This document shows positions 33,641 to 41,313 of a stretch of DNA of 64,000 nucleotides, piece after piece. Origin of the DNA: Kribbella kalugense (GTDB lineage Bacteria; Actinomycetota; Actinomycetes; Propionibacteriales; Kribbellaceae). The stretch is taken from positions 1,674,001-1,738,000 of the forward strand of contig NZ_SODF01000002.1 in assembly GCF_004365875.1 (NCBI RefSeq). Reading direction: 5' to 3'. The position numbers were made by a program, and so were the translations under genes. Under the pieces are notes generated by a model. That model searched no databases. It saw nothing but the letters and a program-made list of their open reading frames with translations, and was not told the DNA's origin. Numbering within the stretch: position 1 is the stretch's first letter; every line of letters begins with the position of its first letter.

Positions 33641-35025
33641 GCACCCCGGACACCCGCCTCGCCGATCAGCCCGCCGGACAGTCGGGCGCCGGGCGGCGGG
33701 TCCCGCTCTACGGTTGGCTGACTGCGCAGGCGATCTCGCTGCTCGGCACTCGGGTTTCGATGATCGCGATTCCGTGGCTGGTGCTGACCACCACCGGATC
33801 CCCGACGCGGACCGGACTCGTCGCGTTCGCCGAGATCACCCCGATGGTGCTGCTGAAGGCGTTCGGCGGGCCGTTGGTCGACCGGGTCGGGCCGCGCCGG
33901 ATGGCGATCACCGCTGACATGCTTTCGTTCCTCGTCGTCGGGCTCATCCCGCTGCTGCATCACACGGGTGCACTCACGTTCCCGATCCTGCTCGTCCTGG
34001 TCGCGGCCGCCGGCGCACTTCGTGGTCCGGGTGACGCGGCAACCACGGCTCTGATCCCGGCCCTCGTCGAGCGGGCCGACGTACCGTACGAGCGGGCGAC
34101 CGGCCTCTCCTCAGCTATCGAACGCGGCGCGACAATGATCGGCGCTGCCATCGCGGGCGGCCTGGTCGCCACCGTCGGCGCCGCGAACGCCGTCGCCGTC
34201 GACGCGGTCTCGTTCGCAGTGTGCGCCGTCGTACTCGTCTTCACGACACGCAGCCTGACGGACCAAGTCCGCGGCCTGACGGACCAGGTCCGCAGCCGGC
34301 CGGAGGCGGTCGAGCCAGTCGCCGCCGAGTCGTTCGACGCGGTCGAGGCGGTCGCCGCCGGACCGCGGTCGCCCGACGGTGAGCGCTCGTCGTATGTTGC
34401 GGAGTTGCGGGATGGGTGGCGGTTCCTTCGTGGTGACGCCGTACTGATGAGCTTGTGCGTGATGGTGGCTGTGACCAACCTGCTCGACATGGCGTGGTCC
34501 GGGGTTCTGCTGCCGGTCTGGGCGCGTGACTCCGGCGCGGGGGTTGGCGCGGTCGGCTTGGTCTTCGCGGTCTGGGGCGGCGCGTCGATGCTCGGCTCGG
34601 TCGTGGCTGCGGCGTACGGGACCCGCCTGCCACGGTTCGCGACGTACCTGGTCGCCTTCCTGATCACCGGTCTGCCGAGATTCATCCTGTTCGCGGTGGG
34701 CGCCCCGGTGTGGGCGATCCTCGCGATGTGCGTGATCGGCGGAGTCTCGTCCGGCTTCCTGAACCCCGTGCTGGGCGCCGTGCAGTTCGAGCGCATCCCG
34801 CGCGCGATGGTCGGCCGCGTCACGGCTCTGACGAGCTCCCTGGCCTGGTCACTGATGCCACTGGGCGCGGTCCTGGGTGGCGTGCTGGTCAGCGGCATCG
34901 GCCTGGCCCCGGCGCACCTGGTAGTCGGCTTCGCCTACTTCGCCGCAACCATGGCCCCGGCCCTCATCCCCAGCTTCCGCGGCATGAACCGCCAAACCCG
35001 CACCCCCGAATCAGTACCCGCCTAG
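33637..35025 (+). CDS. MFS transporter (enterobactin-exporter/DUF894-like, 12 helices)
   Basis: A 462-residue major-facilitator protein: LYGWLTAQAISLLGTRVSMIAIPWLVLTTTGSPTRTGLVAFAEITPM in helix 1-2, VDRVGPRRMAI as loop 2-3, and RVTALTSSLAWSLMPLGAVLGG in the C-terminal half, typical of the multidrug/macrolide efflux MFS_3 group. A hydrophilic loop between helices 6 and 7 contains the short repeat LTDQVRGLTDQVRS. Co-translated with the ArsR-type regulator. The stop codon shares the palindrome CTAG (35022-35025) with the stop of the convergent DUF402 gene. Confidence 0.88.
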   Translation: MSTPDTRLADQPAGQSGAGRRVPLYGWLTAQAISLLGTRVSMIAIPWLVLTTTGSPTRTGLVAFAEITPMVLLKAFGGPLVDRVGPRRMAITADMLSFLVVGLIPLLHHTGALTFPILLVLVAAAGALRGPGDAATTALIPALVERADVPYERATGLSSAIERGATMIGAAIAGGLVATVGAANAVAVDAVSFAVCAVVLVFTTRSLTDQVRGLTDQVRSRPEAVEPVAAESFDAVEAVAAGPRSPDGERSSYVAELRDGWRFLRGDAVLMSLCVMVAVTNLLDMAWSGVLLPVWARDSGAGVGAVGLVFAVWGGASMLGSVVAAAYGTRLPRFATYLVAFLITGLPRFILFAVGAPVWAILAMCVIGGVSSGFLNPVLGAVQFERIPRAMVGRVTALTSSLAWSLMPLGAVLGGVLVSGIGLAPAHLVVGFAYFAATMAPALIPSFRGMNRQTRTPESVPA

Positions 35026-35534
35026 TCGAGGAACGACGGCAGTGACTCGAGGGTCGTGACGCCGGCCGGCGGGAACTCGTACTGCGGACCGATCGGTCCT
35101 TCCTCGGCCCTGCGGAGATAGCGGTTGATGAATTGCTGGGTGTTATCAAGGACGGTCGCGCACTGAGCAGGCGTCAACTGTCCGTCGCGGACCGCGTCGG
35201 CCAGCTCGTCCAGATCCAAGAGTTGATAGCGATCCACCGCAGGCGGGATCAGGAAGTCGACGTACACGTCATGGACGACGAGGCCCGCGTCGGTGTGCTC
35301 GATCTCGACCAGGTCGACGTACCACCAACCTTCGATCGCACCCTCGAAGACCGCGGGCTTGGTCAGCTGGACACCCTCGTCGAGCAGCAGGTAACTGCGA
35401 TCAACGGTCGGCCGCCCGGCCACCTGGTACCTCGGCAGAATCCGCACGTCATAAGCGACAACCTCCCCGATCTGCCGTCCGGGACACCACTGCCCACTGC
35501 GGTGAAGTACCTGAACTTTCTCGGTGGCGGCCAT
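35022..35534 (-). CDS. DUF402 domain protein
   Basis: A 170-residue protein with the DUF402 pattern: WWYVDLVEIEHTDAGLVVHDVYVDFLIPP followed by YQLLDLDELADAVRDGQLT. Some DUF402 proteins are nucleoside triphosphate/diphosphate phosphatases (Ntdp) or FomD-like CMP-ester hydrolases with two metal-bound acidic residues; the acidic residues of the DVYVDF and DLDEL segments fit that. The reaction here is unknown. ATG at 35534. Convergent with the MFS gene. Confidence 0.8.
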   Translation of the reverse strand: MAATEKVQVLHRSGQWCPGRQIGEVVAYDVRILPRYQVAGRPTVDRSYLLLDEGVQLTKPAVFEGAIEGWWYVDLVEIEHTDAGLVVHDVYVDFLIPPAVDRYQLLDLDELADAVRDGQLTPAQCATVLDNTQQFINRYLRRAEEGPIGPQYEFPPAGVTTLESLPSFLD

Positions 35535-35584
35535 GCCCGCAGGTTATAAGGTCGTGCACCCGGCGGGGGCTTACCTTCGTACCC

Positions 35585-36025
35585 ATGACGGCTGTGCTTG
35601 CGATCATTCATGCCGGGCTGGCCGCTGCGTGGGTTGGCGGGATGGCCTACTCGTTGTTCGTGGTTCAGCCCAAGTTGAAGCGGTACTTCGGGGCGGATCA
35701 GGATGGTCGCGAGCAGCTGACCGCAGTGATTGCCTCAGGCAACCGGTGGAAGGTGATCGGGCTGATCGGCGCGATCGCGGTCACCGGCTTGGCGATGCTG
35801 GCGATCGACAGCGATCACTGGTGGATCCATGCGGTCAAAGGTGTTCTGTTGCTGATCGCGAGCGGCATCTTCTGGTACGTCTCCTGGCGGCACTGGCCGC
35901 AGCGGGTCTTCGCGACCGCGGCCGAACTCCCGGCGCTTCAGCGCAGGTTGATCATCCTCGCCACGACGATGCTCGGTCTCGCCGGACTGGCGTTCGCGCT
36001 CGGCGTTGTCGCCGTACACCTCTGA
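35585..36025 (+). CDS. Four-helix membrane protein (CopD/DUF4149-like)
   Basis: A 146-residue protein with four membrane helices: the first has HAGLAAAWVGGMAYSLFVVQP, a pattern of CopD/YuiB-like families in which a conserved His and WxGG lie in helix 1; WKVIGLIGAIAVTG, WWIHAVKGVLLLIASGIFW and the last helix follow. The conserved histidines could bind haem or copper; this is inference. ATG at 35585. Stands alone between DUF402 and asnB. Confidence 0.7.
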   Translation: MTAVLAIIHAGLAAAWVGGMAYSLFVVQPKLKRYFGADQDGREQLTAVIASGNRWKVIGLIGAIAVTGLAMLAIDSDHWWIHAVKGVLLLIASGIFWYVSWRHWPQRVFATAAELPALQRRLIILATTMLGLAGLAFALGVVAVHL

Positions 36026-36076
36026 GCTTGAGAGGTTGCTCACGGAAGCGAGCGCTTGTGTCACTCTCCGCGAGAA

Positions 36077-36097
36077 ATACATTGGAGTGGAATGTAT
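36077..36097. promoter_or_regulatory. 21-bp palindrome upstream of the asparagine synthase gene
   Basis: ATACATT-N7-AATGTAT, with further imperfect matches (CGAG/CTCG) outside, ends 7 bp before the ribosome site of the asparagine synthase gene. It is a candidate operator; the MarR-type gene immediately downstream of that gene could be the regulator. Confidence 0.5.
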
Positions 36098-36115
36098 CTC
36101 GGGAGAGGAGACCGT

Positions 36116-37944
36116 ATGTGTGGCATCACCGGGTGGGTGGCCTACCGGCATGACCTCGACGAGGAGCGCGAGGTCGTCGATGCGATGACCGAGACGATGT
36201 CCTGCCGCGGACCGGATGCGAGAGGGACCTGGTACGCGCGGCACGTCGCGCTCGGGCATCGCAGACTCGCGGTCATCGACCTTCCGGGCGGCGAGCAGCC
36301 GATGACGACCGAGGTCGAGCACGACGGGCGGACGGTCACCCTCGGGATGGTCTACAGCGGTGAGGTCTACAACTACACCGAGCTGCGTGATGAGCTTCGC
36401 CGCCGCGGGCATTCGTTCACGACCGACTCGGACACCGAGGTCGTACTGCGCGCGTATCTCGAGTGGGGTACGGCGTTCGCCGAACGGCTGAACGGGATGT
36501 ACGCGCTGGCCATCTGGGACCCGCGGACCGAGACCCTGGTGATGGTCCGCGACCGGATGGGCATCAAGCCGTTCTTCTACTACCCGACCGCGGACGGGGT
36601 GCTGTTCGGCTCAGAACCGAAGGCGATCCTGGCGAATCCCGCCGTACCGGCCGTTGTCGAGGCGGACGGGCTGCGGGAGCTGTTCACGATGTCGAAGACG
36701 CCCGGCAGGTCGTTGTGGGCCGGGATGTTCGAGGTCGAGCCGGGCACCGTCGTGACGGTCGATCGGGCCGGCGTGCACCGCAGTACGTACTGGCGGCTCG
36801 AGACCAAGCAGCACGTCGACGACCGGGGTACGTCGATCGCGCACATCCGCGAGCTGCTCGACGACATCACCCGCCGGCAGCTGGTGGCCGACGTACCGCG
36901 GTGTGTTCTGTTGTCCGGTGGGCTCGACTCCAGCGCGATCACCGCGCTCGCGGCCGGTCAGCTGGCGGAGGACGGCCGGAAGGTCCGCAGCTTCTCGGTC
37001 GACTTCGTCGGCCAGGAAGAGAACTTCCAGCCGTCCGAGCTCCGCGGTACGCCGGACACGCCGTACGTGCACGACGTCGCCGACCTGGTGCACTCGCAGC
37101 ACTCGGACATCGTGCTGGACAACGCGACCCTCACCGATCCGGAGATCCGGCGGAAGGTGGTCCGGGCGAACGACGCGCCGCTCGGCGGTGACATCTTCAA
37201 CTCGCTGTACCTGCTGTTCTCGGCGATCCGGGAGCAGTCGACCGTCGCGTTGTCGGGCGAGTCGGCGGACGAAGTGTTCGGCGGGTACCTGTGGTTCCAC
37301 GACGCCGAGGTGCGGAACCGGGCGATGTTCCCGTGGATCGCGTACATGGCGTCGCGTCGGCAGACCGGGCAGGTCCACGTGCTCCGCAAGGAGATCCTGA
37401 AGCGGCTCGATCTCGGCGGTCACCTGCGCGAGCAGTACGCCGCGGCCGTGAGCGAGGTCGAGCGGCTCGAGGGGGAGTCCGACGAGGAGTGGGCGATGCG
37501 GAAGGTCTGCTATCTCCACCTGACCCGGATGGTGCGGATCCTGCTCGACCGCAAGGACCGGATGAGCATGGCGGTCGGGCTGGAGGTCCGGGTCCCGTTC
37601 TGCGACCACCGGCTGGTCGAGTACGTCTACAACACGCCGTGGTCGCTGAAGACGTTCGACGGGTACGAGAAGAGTCTGTTGCGGGCGGCGACCCGCGACG
37701 TACTGCCCCAGTCGGTGGTGGATCGGCGCAAGTCGCCGTACCCGCAGACGCAGGATCCGGCGTACGTCGAGGCGCTGGCAGATCAGGTCCGTGGTCTGCT
37801 CGCCGACCGCCATCCGGTCTTCGAACTGGTCGATCGGAAGGGCGTCGAGCGGCTGACGGAACGGCGCGTCGTCAGCTGGAACAGACCCTGTCGCTGGCGA
37901 CCTGGCTGGACCTGTATCACCCCGATATCAGAGTTCCGCGGTAG
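36116..37944 (+). CDS. asnB: Asparagine synthase (glutamine-hydrolysing), C-terminus frameshifted
   Basis: Class II amidotransferase making asparagine (or amidating another substrate) from glutamine. Cys2 is the nucleophile after Met removal (MCGITGWVAY); the glutaminase domain runs to about residue 190, then the synthetase domain with the PP-loop LLSGGLDSS near 265 and GESADEVFGGY near 382. ATG at 36116 follows GAGAGGAG. In the starting frame the protein reads past its natural end and runs 205 bases into the next gene; the family's closing LEQTLSLATWLDLYHPDIRV is in the -1 frame at 37876-37941. A one-base loss between about 37840 and 37875, by mutation or sequencing error, explains this. Confidence 0.9.
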
Positions 37945-37997
37945 GCGATGTTTGGTGCCCTGTGCCAGGATGGCGCTTCCCGACGGAGGTGATCACC

Positions 37998-38414
37998 TTG
38001 GCGCAGGAGGCATTGCAACTCCTGGTCAGCATGCACCGGATCGTCAGGCATCTGCGCCGGAGCAGGACCACGACGCTCCTGCACCCGACGCAGTTCCTGG
38101 CGCTGATGCTGATCGCCGACGAGCAACCGATCCGGATCGGCGAGATCGCCGCGCGGGTCCCGTGCTCCCAGCCCACCGCGACCACGACGGTCGCGACGCT
38201 TGAGCAGGCAGGCTTGGTACGCCGGGAGCCGGACCCGGTCGATGGCCGGGCCACTGCCGTCGTCCTTACCGAGGCCGGCGCGTCCACCGTCGAGGCGTCT
38301 GGCCGCCAGGCCGCCGACGAACTCGCCATCCTCCTCAGCCGCCTCGACGAACCCGACCGGGCTCTGGTCCTCAAGGCCGGCGAAGCTCTGTCCCGCATTA
38401 CTGACGGCCTCTAA
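37998..38414 (+). CDS. MarR-family transcriptional regulator (TTG start)
   Basis: A 138-residue MarR protein: ALQLLVSMHRIVRHLRRSRTTTLLHPTQFLALMLIADEQPIRIGEIAARVPCSQPTATTTVATLEQAGLVRREPDPVDGRATAVVLTEAG. The TTG at 37998 is preferred because a complete Shine-Dalgarno sequence, GGAGGTGAT (37985-37993), lies just upstream; a GTG at 37989 is inside that site. It starts 53 bp after the repaired end of asnB. Its stop overlaps the stop of the convergent secreted protein by four bases. Confidence 0.85.
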   Translation: MAQEALQLLVSMHRIVRHLRRSRTTTLLHPTQFLALMLIADEQPIRIGEIAARVPCSQPTATTTVATLEQAGLVRREPDPVDGRATAVVLTEAGASTVEASGRQAADELAILLSRLDEPDRALVLKAGEALSRITDGL

Positions 38415-39322
38415 CTCAGTCCGGGTACGACGGTCACGGTGTACGGCGGTGTTCCCGGGGCGACGTCGAGTTGGCTGTTGACCCACAGGAGCCGGCCGTG
38501 GTCGCGGGCGATCGTCGTCGGTGTCGCGCCTGCTGCACCGGGGCTGGAGTCCGCGATCAGGGTCGCCTTTGTGAGGTCGTGGTTCAGGACCGCTAGCCTG
38601 GTGACGTACTTGCCGCCGCCGGCGTTGTAGACGGCGTACAGCTTGTGTCCTTCGAGCAGGTAGCCGTCGCCGGACAGGATGCCGTTGGACACGTCCAGGA
38701 CGCGGACTTCCTTGGTACGTAGGTCGATTCGGTACGTGACGTCCTGGCCCTGCTCGCCGACCAGGAGGACGCGGCCGTCGGTCACGATGCCGTTGAGGTA
38801 GTACGGCGTGGGCTGGATCTGGGCGCGGGTGATCCAGGGTTCGAGCTCGCCGAGACCGTCGTGGGTGAGCGGTGCTCGCCAGATCTGGTTGTGGGTCGAG
38901 TCGGTGACGTAGACGGCGTCGCGGGTGATCGTGAAATCGTTCAGATACGAGCCGTCCGCGGCCTTTCGGACAGCGAGTAGTCGGCCGCGAGCGTCGTACA
39001 GGAAGAGCTTGGAGGTGTTCGCGCCGGCGATGAGGACGCGGCCCCAGCGGTCGACGTGGATGCCTGTCGCGGAGGTGCGGCCATCGCTTCCGGCGGGAAG
39101 AAATTGGCTGAGGCGGGATGAGTGGGTGGTGCCGCGGTAGACGGCGCCGGTGCCGACGCTCGTGACGTACATCGTGCCGCTGGGCGTCACCGCGATCCCC
39201 TCGAGGGTCTCGCCGGGGGTGGTCGAGACGACGTACTGCGTCGGTCGATGGACGGCTCCGGCCTCTGCGACTGCCGGTGTCGTGGCTAGGACCAGGGCGG
39301 TGAGGACTGCCAGACGTTTCAT
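38411..39322 (-). CDS. Secreted SMP-30/gluconolactonase-like beta-propeller protein
   Basis: A 303-residue exported protein: cleavable signal peptide MKRLAVLTALVLATTPAVAEAG, then repeated propeller blades (GIAVTPSGTMYVTSVGTGAVYR, GIHVDRWGRVLIAGANTSKLFLYD, FTITRDAVYVTDSTHNQIWR, GIVTDGRVLLVGEQG). This is the SMP-30/NHL-like fold; acidic metal ligands of true lactonases are not clearly conserved, so a binding role is also possible. ATG at 39322. Convergent with marR. Confidence 0.78.
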   Translation of the reverse strand: MKRLAVLTALVLATTPAVAEAGAVHRPTQYVVSTTPGETLEGIAVTPSGTMYVTSVGTGAVYRGTTHSSRLSQFLPAGSDGRTSATGIHVDRWGRVLIAGANTSKLFLYDARGRLLAVRKAADGSYLNDFTITRDAVYVTDSTHNQIWRAPLTHDGLGELEPWITRAQIQPTPYYLNGIVTDGRVLLVGEQGQDVTYRIDLRTKEVRVLDVSNGILSGDGYLLEGHKLYAVYNAGGGKYVTRLAVLNHDLTKATLIADSSPGAAGATPTTIARDHGRLLWVNSQLDVAPGTPPYTVTVVPGLS

Positions 39323-39420
39323 CGGGTCAGGTTGCGAGGGTGCGACTTCCTATCGCGACGGGATTCGGCCTGGACCGAAGAGGTCTGCCGGGATGAGCTC
39401 CCAGCCGTCACAATCGAGAG

Positions 39421-40458
39421 ATGATCCGGGTCCATTTCACCGCGGCAGACCTCGGCCGGGTCACGTTCCGCACCGAACCGCAGCCGCTCTGGGAGGCGGT
39501 GCTCGCGGCCCGCGCGCTGGGTGCCCGATCGATGTCGCCGGTTGCCCGGCGTTGGCGGCGTACGGCGGCACCTCGGGTGCAGGGCTCGATGCGCCCACTG
39601 TTCAAATTGATCTCGCCGACCGGGATGTTCCCGGACTTCCTGCTCCCGGAGACGTCGGGGGACGGACTCGACCCGGCAATCGAGGCGCTGATGGACACGC
39701 CGGCCGAGGTCATCCGCGCCGAACTCGAGCCATGGCTACCGCCCGGGATCGACCGCTACATGCAAGGCCTCCTCGACGGCCGCGCCGGATCCCGGCGTGC
39801 GCTGGGCGTCGCGGTCCGCGATTTCCACCAGCAGGTCCTGATCCCGTCGTCGGCCGAACTCAACAGCCGCTACGGCGCAGACCTAGGAATCCGCACCCAC
39901 GCCCTCCTCCACGGCGGCCTCGACACCCTCCTCTCCGCCCTACACCCCGACATAACCTGGGCCACCCCAACCCTCACCACCCACGGCCCCCTCGATCTCC
40001 CTCAGGTTGATATCCAGCTAGGCGGTCGCGGACTGGAGCTCTATCCGTCACCCCTGACCTCCAGCTGTCTGTTCCTGGATGTCCCGGACCGTCGCCCTGT
40101 CCTCGTCTACCCCTCCGCCGAACTCCCCACCGCCGACCCAGCCGCCACCACCGACTCCGAGACCGCGGATGCCCTGGCGGACCTGCTCGGCCGCACGAGA
40201 GCCGCCGTACTCCGAGCCCTCACCCACCCCGCCACCACAACCCAACTAGCCCGCCGCGTAGGCATCTCCCTCGCCTCCACCTCCGACCACACCCGAGTCC
40301 TCCGCGCCGCCGGCCTAATCACCACCCACCGAACCCAAGGCACCGCCCTCCACTCCCTAACCCCCACAGCCCACCCCTTCCTAACCAGGGCATCCGGGGG
40401 CATCCCGGGGCAGATCGCAAATTCACGCCGCACCACCAAAGAATCCGGCTACAGTTGA
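39421..40458 (+). CDS. ArsR-type helix-turn-helix protein with DUF5937-like N-terminus
   Basis: A 345-residue protein. The N-terminus (MIRVHFTAADLGRVTFRTEPQPLWEAVLAARAL) matches the DUF5937 domain of actinobacterial regulators; the C-terminal third holds an ArsR winged helix (LLGRTRAAVLRALTHPATTTQLARRVGISLASTSDHTRVLRAAGLITTHRTQGTALHSLT). The effector of DUF5937 is unknown. The last third is exceptionally C-rich with poor codon bias compared with neighbours, like the end of the metallo-beta-lactamase gene. A frame on the opposite strand (40107-40439) is its shadow. Confidence 0.82.
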   Translation: MIRVHFTAADLGRVTFRTEPQPLWEAVLAARALGARSMSPVARRWRRTAAPRVQGSMRPLFKLISPTGMFPDFLLPETSGDGLDPAIEALMDTPAEVIRAELEPWLPPGIDRYMQGLLDGRAGSRRALGVAVRDFHQQVLIPSSAELNSRYGADLGIRTHALLHGGLDTLLSALHPDITWATPTLTTHGPLDLPQVDIQLGGRGLELYPSPLTSSCLFLDVPDRRPVLVYPSAELPTADPAATTDSETADALADLLGRTRAAVLRALTHPATTTQLARRVGISLASTSDHTRVLRAAGLITTHRTQGTALHSLTPTAHPFLTRASGGIPGQIANSRRTTKESGYS

Positions 40459-40535
40459 TCTTGCCGAGGGACAGGAGTCCCCCGGAAGTGAACCCGGCAG
40501 CCCTCCGGACGGTGGACGAGCCGGGTTTCGCGCTG

Positions 40536-41051
40536 TCAGAGCTCCCTCAACTGACAGAACGGCGCGACCGCCGCCTTCCAAGCGCCTCCTCGGATCCAAC
40601 TCCAGGCGATGGCGTCCGGGATCCAGAGCAGCGGGTCCGACTTGGCGACGAGCACATCCCAGCGCAACGATTCGTGACAGCCGAAACGCCGTGCGGCCTC
40701 GCGGAGGCAGCGGCGGTCGTGCTCGTACGTCGACTCGTCCCGCTCGACTACAAGCCGCTCGGCGGAGTCCGCACTGTCCCGGACGATGGCCTCGAGGCAG
40801 CGTCGACGAGCCCCGTGAGTGTTCTGAGCGACGACGTAGATGTCGACCAGCAGGTGAAAGTCGGTCAAGAGTTTGAGGATCCGCTTGCGTCGCTGCACGC
40901 TCTCGTTGCGGAAGTGCAGACGTTCCTGGCCTGGTAGCAGAAGTCCTCTCAGTGCCTTGCGATGAACGGCGACCTCGCCCGCTGGGCAGCGTGCGGCAGC
41001 CATCAGAAAGCCCTTGGATTTGATCTCGTCGACGAATACGTGGATTGGCAT
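40536..41051 (-). CDS. Hypothetical protein with DUF3800-like N-terminus
   Basis: A 171-residue protein beginning MPIHVFVDEIKSKGFLMAAA, where an Asp-Glu pair after a hydrophobic strand recalls the first motif of DUF3800/RNase H-like proteins; a second conserved-looking acidic strand is LLTDFHLLVDIYVV, and RLVVERDEST follows. The rest is unrecognised. ATG at 41051 with AAGGCGGGGA upstream. Isolated between two regulators' operons; function unknown, possibly accessory or mobile in origin. Confidence 0.6.
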   Translation of the reverse strand: MPIHVFVDEIKSKGFLMAAARCPAGEVAVHRKALRGLLLPGQERLHFRNESVQRRKRILKLLTDFHLLVDIYVVAQNTHGARRRCLEAIVRDSADSAERLVVERDESTYEHDRRCLREAARRFGCHESLRWDVLVAKSDPLLWIPDAIAWSWIRGGAWKAAVAPFCQLREL

Positions 41052-41271
41052 TTCCCCGCCTTGTTGGGTGGCAAGGGTCGAGCTTCACACGTGCGAGGAC
41101 TGGGTGGCGGGTGTGACGCCGGGGCAGATCGGGGCAGTGTGGGGCAGATCAGGAAGAGCGTCAGACGCCCGTAAAACAAGGGGTTATGGTGGTGTTGCCG
41201 TGGGACTGGAGTCTTGCGGAAGTTGGCTGGGTAGCTCACCGGACGGTGGACGAGCTTGGTCCGCGAATGGC

Positions 41272-41306
41272 GGAGCCGCCGGAGGGGTGAGTCCTCCGGC
41301 GGCTCC
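41272..41306. terminator. Rho-independent terminator after the glucanase gene
   Basis: A perfect 14-bp inverted repeat (GGAGCCGCCGGAGG and its complement) with a 7-base loop, 7 bp beyond the stop of the large secreted glucanase. The rest of the 41052-41271 stretch holds no gene I can support. Confidence 0.8.
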
Positions 41307-41313
41307 GTTGTTG

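Noticed and set aside
37945..38203. Read-through C-terminus of asparagine synthase into the marR gene
   Set aside because: The extension has no similarity to the family, and the normal C-terminus is in the -1 frame, so it is the result of the frameshift.
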